Both the position numbers and the translations under genes were made by a program. The notes under the pieces were generated by a model. It saw only the letters and a list, made by a program, of their open reading frames with translations, had not been told where the DNA came from and did not search any database. This document shows positions 41,901-49,652 of a DNA stretch of 64,000 bases, one piece after another (position 1 is the stretch's first letter; each line of letters begins with the position of its first letter). Source of the stretch: Zhengitettix transpicula (taxonomy: Eukaryota > Arthropoda > Insecta > Orthoptera > Tetrigidae); contig CM073591.1 in assembly GCA_037074705.1 (NCBI GenBank), positions 91,547,532-91,611,531 on the forward strand. The letters run 5' to 3'.

Positions 41901-44900
41901 TCCAGGAGGCTCTTGATAGCCGTGGTGTGTATGCAGAAGTCTTCTCCAGAGAATTCGGCTAAAGTCCTCCTGCGTATATTCTCATATTTTGTGCATTCAA
42001 ATAGAATATGCTGGATGGTGAGGGCTTGATCACATACATCACAGGTGGGCTGATCTGTTCTGGAAAAAAGATATTCGTGAGTGAGTTGGGTGTGCAAAGT
42101 TCTAATTCTGGAGATTATTATTTGTTCTTTTCTGGAGATGTTTTTGAGGTGGCACAGATCTGCTGATGTTTGCAGGTTCTGATGGAAGAAGCCGTTATTT
42201 CCTCCTCTCCTCGTGTCCTTCCAGCTAACCTCCACTTTTCTTGTACATTCATTTAGAATGTCCGAGGCTGTACAGGTTGGGGCTTCGTACAATGATAGAA
42301 CTTCTTGTGCAGTGGCCGCCAGTGCGTCCACCTCCTCGTTTTCCCTGCGATGCCCGCATGAGCCGGGATCCAGACGGATTTCCCTCGCGAACTGCTGAGA
42401 TGTAGGTTAGCTCTGATGGCGTTGATGGTGCCAAAAGGTCTGTCGCTCATGGAAATTTTCACGGCCTGCAGTTTTATTTATACGAGACGTCTATCGAGAT
42501 CATCATAATTTTTCTCCCAACCAAAAAAAATTCCAGACCCGATCTGATTTTAATGGGAATTACTAAGTAATACGAAGTAATACAGGACCACCCCGACACC
42601 CTTAATATAATATAACCAATTCTCCGCGACGCCCAAAGTCAAAACACATTGGTCTATTGAAATCATTTGAAGTTCACCGATAATGCGGTTAGGTTAGTTT
42701 AAATTAATAATGGATTAAACACATATTTTAAATTAACAGTTCATTTAAGCGGCATAATTAAAATAATTTATTGGATGGATCTGCTTCTTTCTCACTACCA
42801 ATTTCTCAAATCTCGGAATCAAAATGAATAAAGCTAGCTACCCTCATCTGCTGTTCCAAAGCTGTGTGCGATGGTTTTTCTCGCAGGCAGAACCTTGTAG
42901 GAGAGACGGAAGGGACTATCTTTGGGAATGTCTTTTCCTCTCTCCGTTTTTGAACTAAGGTTCCCACAAGCCGAGGCACCGCGGCCTGTTTTGAGAGGTG
43001 TATGTTCCGGGGTCACAGACCTTGGGCACACGGTAAGAGTTGTCCTCTATTCCCATTGGAATAGTCGACCAGTTGCCTCCTAAACTGGTCGAGGCACGGA
43101 GAAGGGGATGCTGCGTCCCCACAGCAAACTCCTCTCCCGCTATCGGAAGGGCGTGGGACAAGTACCCAATGGCCGACCTACCTGATGCAGGTTTTTCTAG
43201 GGTTTTCCCTACATCACTTTGAGGCGAATTGCCGTGTAGGATCCTTAAACCATAGCCCGGGGGCCCTTGTTAACCCTTGGCTACCTTCCTCCACCCTCCC
43301 GCATCACCCCTTTCAAATCCCTTTCCTATGCTATAAGAGGGGAGTTGCCACTATGTGGATTACCCTATACATAGCCTGTCTACACCCAATAAAAAATTCT
43401 GTTCCTCGTAAATATCGCATGATACTTACTTTTATTACAGTGAGCACCGAAAACCCAACTTCGCATAGATAGGAATTTGCAAATGGAATTTATGTTCTTT
43501 GAGCTTTAGCACTGAGCAGCGAATAATCTTTTACTTATATCCAAAAATGAGTTCCATGCTGCAAAATTTTGTATTTAATGAATTCACGCGTGACAACTCA
43601 ATAAGATTTTCTTCTTCTATTGACGTAAATTCAGAAACGGGTCTTGAATCCATGCGAATCTGTGCACATTCTCTGGTGAACGTTTTTTCGAGCAATTTGA
43701 TAAGTTGTGTTGATGATGCTCAAAAACAGATTTTATATTGCATCGCAAAACAACTTTTTTGTTTCCATATATATATATTAGTATCACAACGGATTGCGAT
43801 TATAATTCAAGGGGTTTTCGCGGCGCATAGTTTCCGAATCGCTGTATCTCACGCATTACTCGGAATTCAGTTGATGCTACCGGAGTTTCTGTTGAAGGCA
43901 TGAAGTCGGACTTAGTAAAAGTAAAAGAAAAGGCCGTGGAGTAATGCCCAGGTGCTGTTTACAAATGAAATTTGCCCAAAAGATTAGGATTGGGAAACTA
44001 CATTGATCAATATTTGTTTTATTCTTCGATAAGGTCGAGTGGAATAAATGCCGTGAGGCTGAAAATATCTTCAACTAAGTGGAAAGTGATTAGGTTCAAC
44101 GAACTTTGAACCCAGGGAGTTTGCCAGGGTTTGTGTTATTTACTTTTGAGAGGCAAGTAAGTGGCTAAGCCACTTTATCAAACAGACGTAATTACGGGAC
44201 TGTGATAGTACAAAATCACAAGTTCAGGATATTTTATATAGCACTTCATCGCCAGGAAAAAGAAAACCTACGAATATTTTGTCCTTACCTGTTATCATTA
44301 CACTTTAAAAAATTCAGAAACCGTCCACACTTTTTAAAAAAAATCTGTTAAATTTTAATTACAGTTTGTACATGATAATTAATACGTAAAATGAAAATTT
44401 TTCATGTTTTGAATATTAATAATGAGAAAAATAGCCAAATATAGACAAAAGAAGAGACGATATACAAACCACACGATGTTTCTGGAAACCTTGATTCTTT
44501 CTTTGCTAAGAAAACTAAGAAACACAAGAGCCTAGAGCGACACAACTACACAATTCAGTTTACAAAACTCAAAAGCTTTTATTTGTTTAGTTTTCTTAGC
44601 ACCTTGAAGAAATGAACAAGGTTTCCCGAAACGTTGGCTGGTATTTATATCAACTCATCTTTTGTCTGTATTTGGCTATTTTCCTCATTATTAATAAGTA
44701 AAATGCAATGCACTGACCATTAAAATATTATTTAAAATCGGACTTTGAAGGGTTCTATTTACAAATCTGGAAACTTAAATGACTACATCTGAACTGTAGA
44801 ATTTAAAACTGACGTGACATTTAGAAACAATGAAGATGTATTGGCGTCGATGTTCACGGTGAACGTATTTTATCTTGGCGCCTCTTGGAAGGAATAGAGA

Positions 44901-47900
44901 TAAAGGAAAAATGACTGATGTTTAGTAATTGTTATAGATATTCATACCCATTCCCGTCCCATCTCTACAAATGAGAGACAGTTAATATACCAGAATCAAA
45001 CAATGCGCGAAACATAACAATCGTGGTACATTCGTTTTCAAAGAAAACATGTTACAGGCAACAAACAACCTACATCAATGTACTTTCACTACATTGGAAA
45101 TTTTTCTGTTTCTCTCGTATTGCATTCACCTACATTGTGTAAGCGTCGAAGCCAAAAAATAAAATTCGAGAATTATGGAATATGAAACTACGGTTTTTAT
45201 AAAAAAACAAAAAACTATACAGAAACGAAGTGATAATATAAATACCACACAAAGTTTCTGGAAGCCTTATTCCTTAACCAGTGTAAAAAAAAAAACCGCA
45301 AGAACGTAGAGACACAACTCTAATCAGGCGTATTTTTTCATTTCTATACAGAAGCGAGTTAAAAACGACACCATGTTGATAATATGTGACTGGTTCGCAT
45401 CCTCCATATTTATATTTGTCATAATTTCCGTCATATTTGTCACTGTTTCGAAAAGACAGATTCTTATCTCCAGAGATAACCTTCATTGCCGCGTCAGAAA
45501 TGTTTACTCATAAACACTCACAAATTTTGAGCTTCCCGAAAACCGGGAACCTGGTTTTCATTTTCACCAGTATCATTAGTATTGGATTTGTATCTGAAAG
45601 TAAATCTTACTGAGTTGAGAAGAATTGAAATATTCTTTTTTTCCCCTGGATGTGTTAAAAAAAATAGTTTGAACGAAGCCTAAAATATCAGATAATAAAT
45701 ATGTTCCGGCCTCGCTTAATACACATATGAAGGTCCATCCTGTTTCAGCCTAAACAATGTACGAAGGTCATTCCATTTGTATTCAGGTGCTCCCAGTGTC
45801 AAAAATATCGTTGGTCGACCCAGGTCGCGAACCGTATACATTTGATTACATCTATATATGGTTCAGTTGTCGAAGTATATATATTATGTCGTCCTAAAGT
45901 CACGTAAATGTATATTGCGACGGTCCCCTCGTAAACAATTTTATTCTCTAATAAAGAATATTCATGTTTAAACGTGTATGTTCCGATGCGTCATGGAATT
46001 TTTAAAAACTCAACCCAGTGAGAAAATAAAACAGAACTAATGTTTTTAGCTAATTACTATTAACAAGCTGCACAATGCACAATCTCGACTTCAATTATGT
46101 GTATTTGTTGAAAATTGTATTGTAAAAGAGAAATATTCGAGTACGAGTCACAGGTTTTAATCCCGTCAGGTTTGGTGACTTTCCCATACAGAAATAACGG
46201 ATACTAGGTACCGTGTATTGCCACTTACAATAACTAAGGAAATTCTAGATGTCTCGTACAATAAAAATAGGTGAAAATGAAAAATATACGTTTGTTTTGA
46301 AAATCAATAATAGCCAAATATACACAAAAGAAGTGATTATATAATTACCACACAAAGTTTCGGGAGACCTTGTTCATTTTTCTGTATTTGGCTGTTTTAT
46401 CTTATTATTAAAAATAAGCGAATATACTTTCGAAACAGTAAGGAGTTCAATGGTAACTTATGGTAATGACGAAATCAGAAGTTAACAGCCGCTAATTAAC
46501 GCTTATTATTTCTCGTTCCACCAAATTCATGACCGGTACTCGCATACACGGTCCTTAGTAACAAGAGATATCAAAATACTGGATCCATTTGTATGCCAGA
46601 TAGACAAACAATTCCAGAGTGCTTGAAATGCAGTTAGTTATTTATATGATTAATTTTTATTGAATTTTTAAAGTATTCGACTTTTGTGAAAAAGCTGATG
46701 AAATGCTCAGAAATAATATGAATCTAAATAATTACATTTTTAGTAAAATAAATTCATTTGTGTGTATTCGCAAACTCAAAAAAACTTTAATAGTTTTCAC
46801 AACAATATTGTGTTTTACATTGTTTTTTACTTTCCTTGAAACATGGCTCGCATTTTTTTTTCTAAATTCAGTTCTCAATTTCATGATGCATATCCGAGTC
46901 ACCAGACCTAGTTCCTAATATGTCTTCAGTTTCCGATTCATCTGATGCTATTCTTCAACATCGTCGTCTAGTTCAACATTTGTGTCATAAATATCTTCTT
47001 CTAAAAGAAGACGACGAATTTCATCTACATTTTGAGGATTCTCAAGTTCTATATATTTTTACTCATTTTTCACGATTGTGCACAAAGAAAGAAACGGAAA
47101 GTTGTAATAAAAAATCACAAATATAATATCCACTTATAACAACAACAAAATAATTATCAAAAGAGACATATTTGCTTTACAATAAGGAAGTATCACTCCC
47201 TACTGCTGCGGCTCGGACGAGAAAAATACTGACGTGAGTGGTCGCAGCAGGACCCGTGGAACTAAAATACGCTACTTCCTTATTCAAATGTCATTTTCCG
47301 AGAAACTACGGTTCCTTTTGGAGTGTGGCCTTGGCAGAATATTGTAAACACATTCCTCTGAGATGTCATAAAAGTTCATCCCTGCATCTGTCGTGGTTCT
47401 GGAGATAACAAAGAAATTATATTGCGTCGGTCTCCTGAGCGACTAACGGAGGGGTTAATGGACATCCTGGCGGACAAAGACGAAGGAGTAGGCCAAAATC
47501 AAGGGAGATACATAAAATATGATATAAGAAACGGAAGTGTAAGCACAAGATAGAGATAAAAGGGTACTTGAAGAGACCAAGCTTCATCAAGGGCTGTCTG
47601 TACAGCCGATCCAGAAGACGAAGCAAGAAGAAAAAAAAGCTGTGGTGAAAAAATAAGAGTAAAGATATACGTGCAAAATATCAAGAGACCTTTAAATAAA
47701 ATTATCTAATAATCGTTGAACTTAACTTGCAGGTTACGAAAATCGTTCGATTGCCTGGTAAATATCAGGATTAAACGCAAGGAATGACTCAATCATTACA
47801 ATTACTGTAATTATGTTATTTCTGTTTGAATTTAGGAGCTCAGTCGGGCCTGACGGACAAATGTGATGTTTCCTTTGTTCTTCAACGCTGCTTCCGTGGA

Positions 47901-47909
47901 AGACACTAA
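17946..47909 (+). CDS. Classical odorant-binding protein gene (five exons, 135 aa)
   Basis: Secreted OBPs of the PBP/GOBP family bind small hydrophobic ligands, typically odorants in sensillar lymph; the ligand here is unknown. The CDS is the join of 17946-17996, 18088-18163, 25101-25153, 26991-27144 and 47836-47909: 408 nt including the stop, all introns GT-AG, with matching phases (0, 1, 0, 1). Residues 1-17 are a hydrophobic signal peptide. The six cysteines are spaced C-X27-C-X3-C-X42-C-X12-C-X8-C, which is the classical OBP pattern; they come from exons 2 (C1), 4 (C2, C3, C4) and 5 (C5, C6). The mature chain of about 118 residues is normal for the family. Introns of 91, 6937, 1837 and 20691 bp make a gene of about 30 kb. 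The reading frame has no break. Family assignment is very sure; the exact exon 2 acceptor is less so. No ortholog name is proposed. Confidence 0.92.
18088..18163 (+). CDS. OBP exon 2: N-terminal helix and first cysteine
   Basis: Read in phase 0 from a CAG acceptor (18085-18087), this gives SIESFVKVVEPIANKC and then REKVPSATA, ending with one G before the donor GTACGT at 18164. The cysteine is C1 of the OBP fold. An AAG acceptor ending at 18081 would keep frame and add Gly-Gln. A donor at 18145 (GTACCG) is possible but loses the phase match with exon 3. Confidence 0.82.
18164..19918. other. OBP intron 2, first part: nothing recognised
   Basis: Non-coding intron sequence. The block 18340-18780 is less AT-rich than its flanks but full of stops in all frames. 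No repeat copy elsewhere in the window was recognised. Confidence 0.5.
19919..20960. mobile_element. Inverted pair of Penelope-like element 3' ends
   Basis: Left part 19919-20348 is the reverse complement of a sequence closely matching right part 20565-20960, with about 215 bp between. Both have their 3' tails facing outward (tail words TTTTGTCTGTATTTGGCTAT and CTTTCTTATTA). Both arms carry the end of a GIY-YIG endonuclease-like frame, and the right arm extends further into it. Penelope-like elements are known for inverted partial copies. Several other places in the window repeat this arrangement with only the tails. Confidence 0.8.
20460..20790 (+). pseudogene. Penelope-like GIY-YIG endonuclease remnant
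   Basis: In the frame with SCSNCSSCYTGHTKGSLNTR, followed by IKE, a stop, and after it HIINSKRTFHWQNVKILD and SRLISEMLHIKS. This corresponds to the Y-x-G-x-T...L..R(I/L).EH portion and the downstream H...H.F.W....IL....R...E..HI signature of Penelope-like GIY-YIG domains. An in-frame stop and an upstream frame change show it is dead. The rest of the reverse transcriptase is absent. The 89-codon frame at 20560-20829 is its tail. Confidence 0.75.
20961..22420. other. OBP intron 2, middle: unassigned repeats
   Basis: No gene. The part 21880-22110 contains words typical of insect interspersed repeats (CGTTCAGCCGTTTTT and AATCGGTCTAACCGTTTT), but no copy boundaries are visible. Confidence 0.4.
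22421..22790 (+). pseudogene. LINE reverse transcriptase C-terminal fragment
   Basis: Conceptual reading across frames resembles the end of non-LTR retrotransposon reverse transcriptases: YCIKEISAIFAMTKEICEEK, then LVKCLVRYGVQYGSETW, then after a frameshift ECILMWCRRTLGKK and TNEYVLR. The order and spacing match the family motifs (KEI.SRI..AK, LVK..V...LYGSETW, EMWCWRRM, TNEEVL). At least two frameshifts break it. It is a 5'-truncated dead copy in OBP intron 2 with no visible tail or duplication. Confidence 0.75.
22800..24440. other. OBP intron 2, late part: no supported gene
   Basis: Contains a minus-strand 105-codon frame (23694-24011) and overlapping + frames (23269-23534) in a slightly GC-richer block. 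None shows a recognisable domain, and splice context is not convincing. They may belong to an unrecognised transposon. Confidence 0.4.
24442..24660. mobile_element. Penelope-type inverted tails, copy 2
   Basis: Left tail on the minus strand (ACGTCTGATTGAAAATTA... at 24452) and right tail on the + strand (CTGAAGAAAGGCACAAGG, then TTTTGTCTGTATTTGGCTAT to 24660). The left arm is shortened to about 70 bp. Same outward-facing layout as 19919-20960 but without coding remnant. It lies 440 bp upstream of OBP exon 3. Confidence 0.75.
25101..25153 (+). CDS. OBP exon 3: segment between C1 and C2
   Basis: A good acceptor (T-rich tract then TTACAG) precedes AG, which completes a GAG codon with the last G of exon 2. 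The exon continues DVYAVTHRQDLNSYNAK up to a GTGAGC donor at 25154, phase 0. It supplies the link between C1 and C2, making the spacing exactly 27. The small size and perfect phase on both sides are the main support. Confidence 0.85.
25154..26990. other. OBP intron 3: no element recognised
   Basis: The part 25290-25620 is GC-richer and gives a 108-codon minus-strand frame of unknown meaning. The word AAAACGACCGAGAT occurs at 25352 and also at 24781, hinting at an unrecognised repeat. No domain seen. Confidence 0.4.
26991..27144 (+). CDS. OBP exon 4: core with C2, C3 and C4
   Basis: The longest exon, 51 codons plus one base. It opens with CVQACVYEDLAGDF, the diagnostic C2-X3-C3 motif, and ends around VEKCFDE, giving C4 42 residues after C3. 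GC content is clearly above the flanks. The CAG acceptor ends at 26990; a second CAG ending at 26999 would delete C2 and is rejected. The donor is GTAAGC at 27145, phase 1. Confidence 0.93.
27660..27930 (+). mobile_element. tRNA-type SINE with A-rich tail
   Basis: The head GTAGTGTTCAGCCTCAACGC resembles a pol III A box region. About 30 bp on, AGGTCCCGACTTCGTATCCC resembles a B box. The phrase ...CCTCGAATCAGAAAGGTCCC is the usual tRNA-derived SINE layout. The element ends near GAGCCAATGAGAAATAAATA with an A-rich tail. The B box is mutated from the consensus, so it is probably inactive. It sits in OBP intron 4, 500 bp after exon 4. No target duplication was identified. Confidence 0.65.
27935..28130 (+). 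repeat. GC-richer block ending in poly-A
   Basis: Directly follows the SINE, is distinctly GC-richer than the intron, and ends in a ten-base A run near 28118. This looks like another retroposed sequence, but its source is not recognised. Confidence 0.35.
28201..28290. repeat. Foldback-family arm (family C), partial copy
   Basis: GAAAGCCTTCTCGGGTTTCT and ACCCGGGT match the arm of the complete family C elements at 29878 and 39679. The following TATCGACTTTTCGGCGGATA, with CATCTTCTTCCAGG, corresponds to the central part. The second arm is missing. Confidence 0.6.
28291..29877. other. OBP intron 4 segment: nothing recognised
   Basis: AT-rich intron. Short frames (28450-28671 and 29337-29573) lack domain signal. 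Confidence 0.45.
29878..29965. mobile_element. Family C foldback element, 88 bp
   Basis: Arms 29878-29906 and 29938-29965 pair almost completely (TGTAGAAAGAGTTCTCGG against CCGAGAACTCTTTCTACA) with a 31-bp AT-rich middle. It shares the TTCTCGGGTTTCCACCCG-type arm with the 39679 element. It is non-autonomous and has no coding capacity. Confidence 0.75.
30111..30380. mobile_element. Penelope-type inverted tails, copy 3
   Basis: Outward-facing pair: the left (minus) tail runs from GAAAATTAATAATAAGAAAG to the CTTTGTCCCTTTCTTC block. The right (plus) tail runs from GTCAACTGACGAGTGCAGTT through CCCAGAAACGTTGTGTGG to 30380. The arms pair over about 110 bp with little spacer. Confidence 0.78.
30381..31687. 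other. OBP intron 4 segment: nothing recognised
   Basis: AT-rich, with a GC-richer patch at 31100-31350 that gives an 85-codon minus-strand frame of no recognised family. Confidence 0.45.
31688..32870 (-). mobile_element. Mariner-family DNA transposon, decayed
   Basis: About 1.18 kb, close to the 1.3 kb of intact mariners. The left end CGAGGGTAGTCCTAGATGC with GACCTAAC and the right end (GTCAGGTACTTCTGTGACTA, CAATCG) are recognisable, diverged terminal inverted repeats. TA dinucleotides flank both sides (31686-31687 and 32871-32872), the expected target duplication. The transposase runs on the minus strand and is full of stops and frameshifts, so the copy can no longer mobilise itself. Confidence 0.82.
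31749..32699 (-). pseudogene. Mariner transposase pseudogene
   Basis: From ATG at 32699 to TGA near 31749, about 317 codons against about 345 in the family. Fragments in family order across frames are: MEKIGHPYAIQYFE at the N-terminus; VAEFE then GRTN; TTPEMVTKIHKVV; a degraded HHFT segment; EWAPKN then KTVPSAGKIMASGFW; IIFIDYIQKGK; and near the C-terminus LKFELLPHASYSPDSAPSD then KCIEL. The YSPD.APSD motif is diagnostic for mariner. Stops and shifts in nearly every segment show long neutral decay. Confidence 0.85.
32873..35700. other. OBP intron 4 segment: nothing recognised
   Basis: AT-rich intron with small frames (33634-33831 and 34014-34256) lacking any domain. No element ends were identified. 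Confidence 0.45.
35700..35905 (+). repeat. Imperfect minisatellite, about 39-bp units
   Basis: Five units start near 35714, 35763, 35802, 35841 and 35879. Each has an AACAG or CCAGA head, a TTGCT or ACTCT word, and ATCATCGG or TCCTCGG. The third and fourth are the best match. The 80-codon frame at 35693-35935 arises from it. Confidence 0.65.
36447..37053 (+). repeat. Interspersed repeat with ACTAGCT..TTGCCCG head
   Basis: Starts with ACTAGCTGGTTGCCCGGCGT (compare 8606). It contains a GC-richer block at 36780-36835, a CATA microsatellite at 36998-37027, and ends with TTTATTATATAG, an ending seen in many arthropod repeats of this type. Class is uncertain. Confidence 0.45.
36998..37027. repeat. 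ACAT tetranucleotide microsatellite
   Basis: Seven consecutive ACAT/CATA units. Confidence 0.95.
37296..37530 (+). repeat. Tandem duplication, two units of about 118 bp
   Basis: Units 37296-37414 and 37415-37530 are nearly identical (shared words GTAGCATTACTGTGGAAATG, AAGGTCCTCGAG and TTAACTAATTCAGAGTCTGT), differing at a handful of positions plus a short indel near the start. The high identity points to a recent duplication. Non-coding. Confidence 0.92.
37531..39665. other. OBP intron 4 segment: nothing recognised
   Basis: A C-run occurs at 37621-37631. Frames of 108 codons or fewer (37561-37887 and 38164-38382) have no recognised domain. Confidence 0.45.
39679..39829. mobile_element. Family C foldback element with 12-bp target duplication
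   Basis: The direct repeat TCATATAACACT lies at 39667-39678 and 39830-39841. Inside, arms 39708-39738 and about 39801-39831 (the last 2 bp overlap the duplication) match over 31 bp with one mismatch (core AGTTCTCGGGTTTCCACCCG). The 62-bp middle contains GCGACGTTTCGACGAC and, facing it, CATCTTCTAGG. This is the clearest insertion of family C; its mobilising enzyme is unknown. Confidence 0.8.
40386..40617 (+). repeat. Family A repeat, copy 5 (3' half)
   Basis: Begins inside the core (GCCATCGGTACCAAATTCCC) and continues through CCTGATGCAGGTTTTCTAG, GGCGAATTCCGGGTAGGATC and the CTCATGTAGCCTGTTACTTT end with an A-rich tail. It is truncated at its 5' side, as retroposed elements often are. Confidence 0.8.
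40637..40703. mobile_element. Penelope-type inverted tails, minimal copy
   Basis: Only the outermost words remain: GAAATAGCCAAATACAG on the left and CTGTATTTGGTTATTTC on the right, separated by about 30 bp. It lies next to family A copy 5. Confidence 0.6.
41487..41575 (-). mobile_element. Penelope-type tail, single
   Basis: Minus-strand tail AATAATAAGAAAGATAGCGA followed by GTTTCTGGGATCCTTG. The opposing arm is missing. Confidence 0.6.
41746..42433 (-). mobile_element. 5'-truncated LINE copy with 18-bp target duplication
   Basis: AAAGGTCTGTCGCTCATG occurs exactly at 41728-41745 and 42434-42451, bracketing a minus-strand LINE 3' end of about 690 bp. The 3' side is a short A/T-rich tail. Truncation within the RNase H region and a long duplication are the signature of target-primed reverse transcription. 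The near-identity of the duplication suggests a relatively young insertion. Confidence 0.7.
41864..42433 (-). pseudogene. LINE RNase H / C-terminal domain fragment
   Basis: The upstream part reads INAIRANLHLSS and SVWIPAHAGIAG, the WIPAH.GI.GNE...D motif of LINE RNase H domains. After a one-base insertion in an A-run near 42340 the frame continues EEVDALAATAQEVLSLYEA. The C-terminal part reads ISRIRTLHTQLTHEYLFSR, then CDVCDQALTIQHILFECTKY, the C-x2-C...H...C zinc motif at the end of Jockey/R1-type ORF2 proteins, and stops near 41864. The catalytic reverse transcriptase is missing. The 155-codon downstream frame is unusually intact for this window. Confidence 0.85.
42876..43395 (+). repeat. 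Family A repeat, copy 6 (long form)
   Basis: Nearly complete: TTTCTCGCAGGCAG, GTTCCCACAAGCCGAGGCAC, GGTGTATGTTCCGGGGTCAC, the core, and the ATACATAGCCTGTCTACACC end followed by an A-rich tail. Same 3' variant as copies 1 and 3. Confidence 0.85.
43396..44389. other. OBP intron 4 segment: unassigned
   Basis: A 134-codon frame (43499-43903) starts 100 bp after family A copy 6. It has no recognised domain, signal peptide or paralogous copy here. I do not call it a gene. Confidence 0.4.
44390..44695. mobile_element. Penelope-type inverted tails, copy 4
   Basis: Outward-facing pair. The left tail (minus) is AATAATGAGAAAAATAGCCA to ACTCAAAAGCTTTT. The right tail (plus) is AGCACCTTGAAGAAATGAAC through CCGAAACGTTGG to CTCATTATTAAT. 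The arms pair over most of their length around a roughly 10-bp centre. Confidence 0.78.
45195..45280 (-). mobile_element. Penelope-type tail, single
   Basis: GTGATAATATAAATACCACA then CAAAGTTTCTGGAAGCCTTA on the + strand is the reversed tail. No partner arm nearby. Confidence 0.55.
46275..46410. mobile_element. Penelope-type inverted tails, short copy
   Basis: Left words AATAGCCAAATATACACAAA and ACCACACAAAGTTTCGGGAG; right words TTCTGTATTTGGCTG and CTTATTATTA. The right arm is reduced to about 35 bp. Confidence 0.6.
46411..47835. other. End of OBP intron 4
   Basis: Non-coding. Contains the inverted repeat at 47182-47284 and a GC-richer block 47200-47640 in which no domain is recognised. Confidence 0.45.
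47182..47284. repeat. Inverted repeat, 12-bp perfect arms
   Basis: AATAAGGAAGTA at 47182-47193 and its complement TACTTCCTTATT at 47273-47284, with a GC-richer 79-bp interior containing related CTGCTGCGG and GTCGCAGCAG words. It may be a miniature element; no duplication was seen. Confidence 0.55.
47836..47909 (+). CDS. OBP exon 5: C5, C6 and stop
   Basis: After a TTTAG acceptor (ending 47835), GA completes a Gly codon with exon 4. The exon reads AQSGLTDKCDVSFVLQRC then FRGRH and TAA at 47907-47909. The two cysteines are exactly 8 apart (C5-X8-C6) and C5 is 12 after C4, as in classical OBPs. A GTAAGT donor-like site follows the stop by two bases. It lies 20.7 kb from exon 4, so junction reads would be needed to prove the splice. 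Confidence 0.88.
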
Positions 47910-49652
47910 TTCGTAAGTATTTTAAGTATAAATTAATTTTTTTTCATCACGTTTCAAAAAGTTATTTATATTATTACTATTGAGTTAGTAAGCCAACCAG
48001 GAAAATATTATTTACCAAAATTCGTAAATTAAGCAACAATGAATTACATATGAAATCGTTTCTTTGTCAATTAAATAATCTACGCCTCGTTTAAGAGAGA
48101 ACTAAGCGAGAAAAATGTTGCAACCCGGAGGAAAATTTTTGTGCCGACGCACACATCGCATCAAATTACGTAGAAAATTGATCCAAATCTCTAGACGGAG
48201 AAAGGTCCCGGGCTGGAGAGAGCACACGTTCGGCTTTAGCACACTTTCACTTATCTTGGGAATAAGGACATTTACTAATGGACGCCGGTAATATATAAAT
48301 TACGAGTACATAAACAGAACATCTATCAATATAAATAGTAACGTCTTTATTTAAATATTATTAGTAATGACAGTCTTAAACATATGATAAAGGAATTAAC
48401 ATTAATGGAACATACATTATTTAATACCCGTTTCGACCCTCCTATGAACTTTAATCGCTTGTAATAATAAGAAATTAAAAGACCAAAGCTAATAGACCAA
48501 TAAGTAAGAGAGAGAAATCAATACCAATTGAGGTAAATAAAATCTCATTATTACGATTATCAAAAACATCAGAGTAATGATAGTTTCTTAAATTTTATAA
48601 ACTACAACTAGCAACATTTCAGGAATTTAACTTCATTTTTTTCAATACTATATTTTAGTTATTTAATTTGGTTAACTAAAGAAGACTGTATGTAAATCAA
48701 TGGAAAAATAAGTACAATATAAGAGTTTCGTTGACGCACTAGTGACAATTATGAACGTCCTAATCCTCCTGTCTCGCATGTGATGACTGCCACTAGACCG
48801 CTTTCTACAGCCCAAATACTTAACGACAAGAAGATTGAGGAAATCAGCTTTGTCCTTGAGTTGCGAGAGAAGTTCCGCCACATAAAGTCTGAAATGTATT
48901 ACTGTGTCACAGTAACTGCTAGCTTGATTTCTGGATTTTCCGAACTATTGCCCTCGTCGTCCTTTTCAGTGTAGCTTAACTTCAATAGGACCAATAAATA
49001 TTTCGTAGCAACATCACGTATTGTATTAAGAACAGAAAATACGTTAGCAATATATTATATGTCAATTGATCGCATAAATATTATTTATACCATACCTGTG
49101 AATTTTCTCTACCAGTTCGCTTTTAATTTTATGTAGTAAACATAACTCGGAGAAAATTTCTCTGGTAACATAATAACAACGATATATTTGTTGTTGTTTT
49201 TTCACTGTCTCTGATGCTCACAGTTCCCCCGACTTGAAAACTTTTTGATTCATCAATATATAGGTAGCCGTAACGCGTCTCCGGAGCTAATTTGATTCGA
49301 CATTAATTCTCGAGTCAGAATACAGTTCCAGAATTTTAACGCGATGAGAACGTTTCAAATACCAACGTTCGCAAAAGACGTATCAAGGTGTAAACACTTT
49401 TTTTTCCTGAATTTGAACCAACACTGCGTGTCAAAGACGTACACGGTATTGTCAAAATTTAACTTCATACTAGAACTACGTGTAAATAAAGACAAACATA
49501 GCTGCGTGAAATTTTACCCCTAAATAAGAACGTTTAAAACAGCTGATGTTTGCCGATCTGTGCTCTATAGGATACATTTAAATGCACAAGTTTTGCCCGC
49601 GTCTTCTCTCACGTAAATTGTGGCTGATTATTCATTAAGAACGCATAGATAT
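47910..49652. other. OBP 3' flank: no second gene recognised
   Basis: Presumed 3' UTR and intergenic DNA. Polyadenylation candidates are ATTAAA at 48070-48075 and an AATAAA near 48536; neither is proven. Open frames at 48672-48974 overlap on both strands and have no domain. Confidence 0.45.

Noticed and set aside
43499..43903. 134-codon open frame
   Set aside because: No domain and no homologous copy in the window; composition matches intron DNA.
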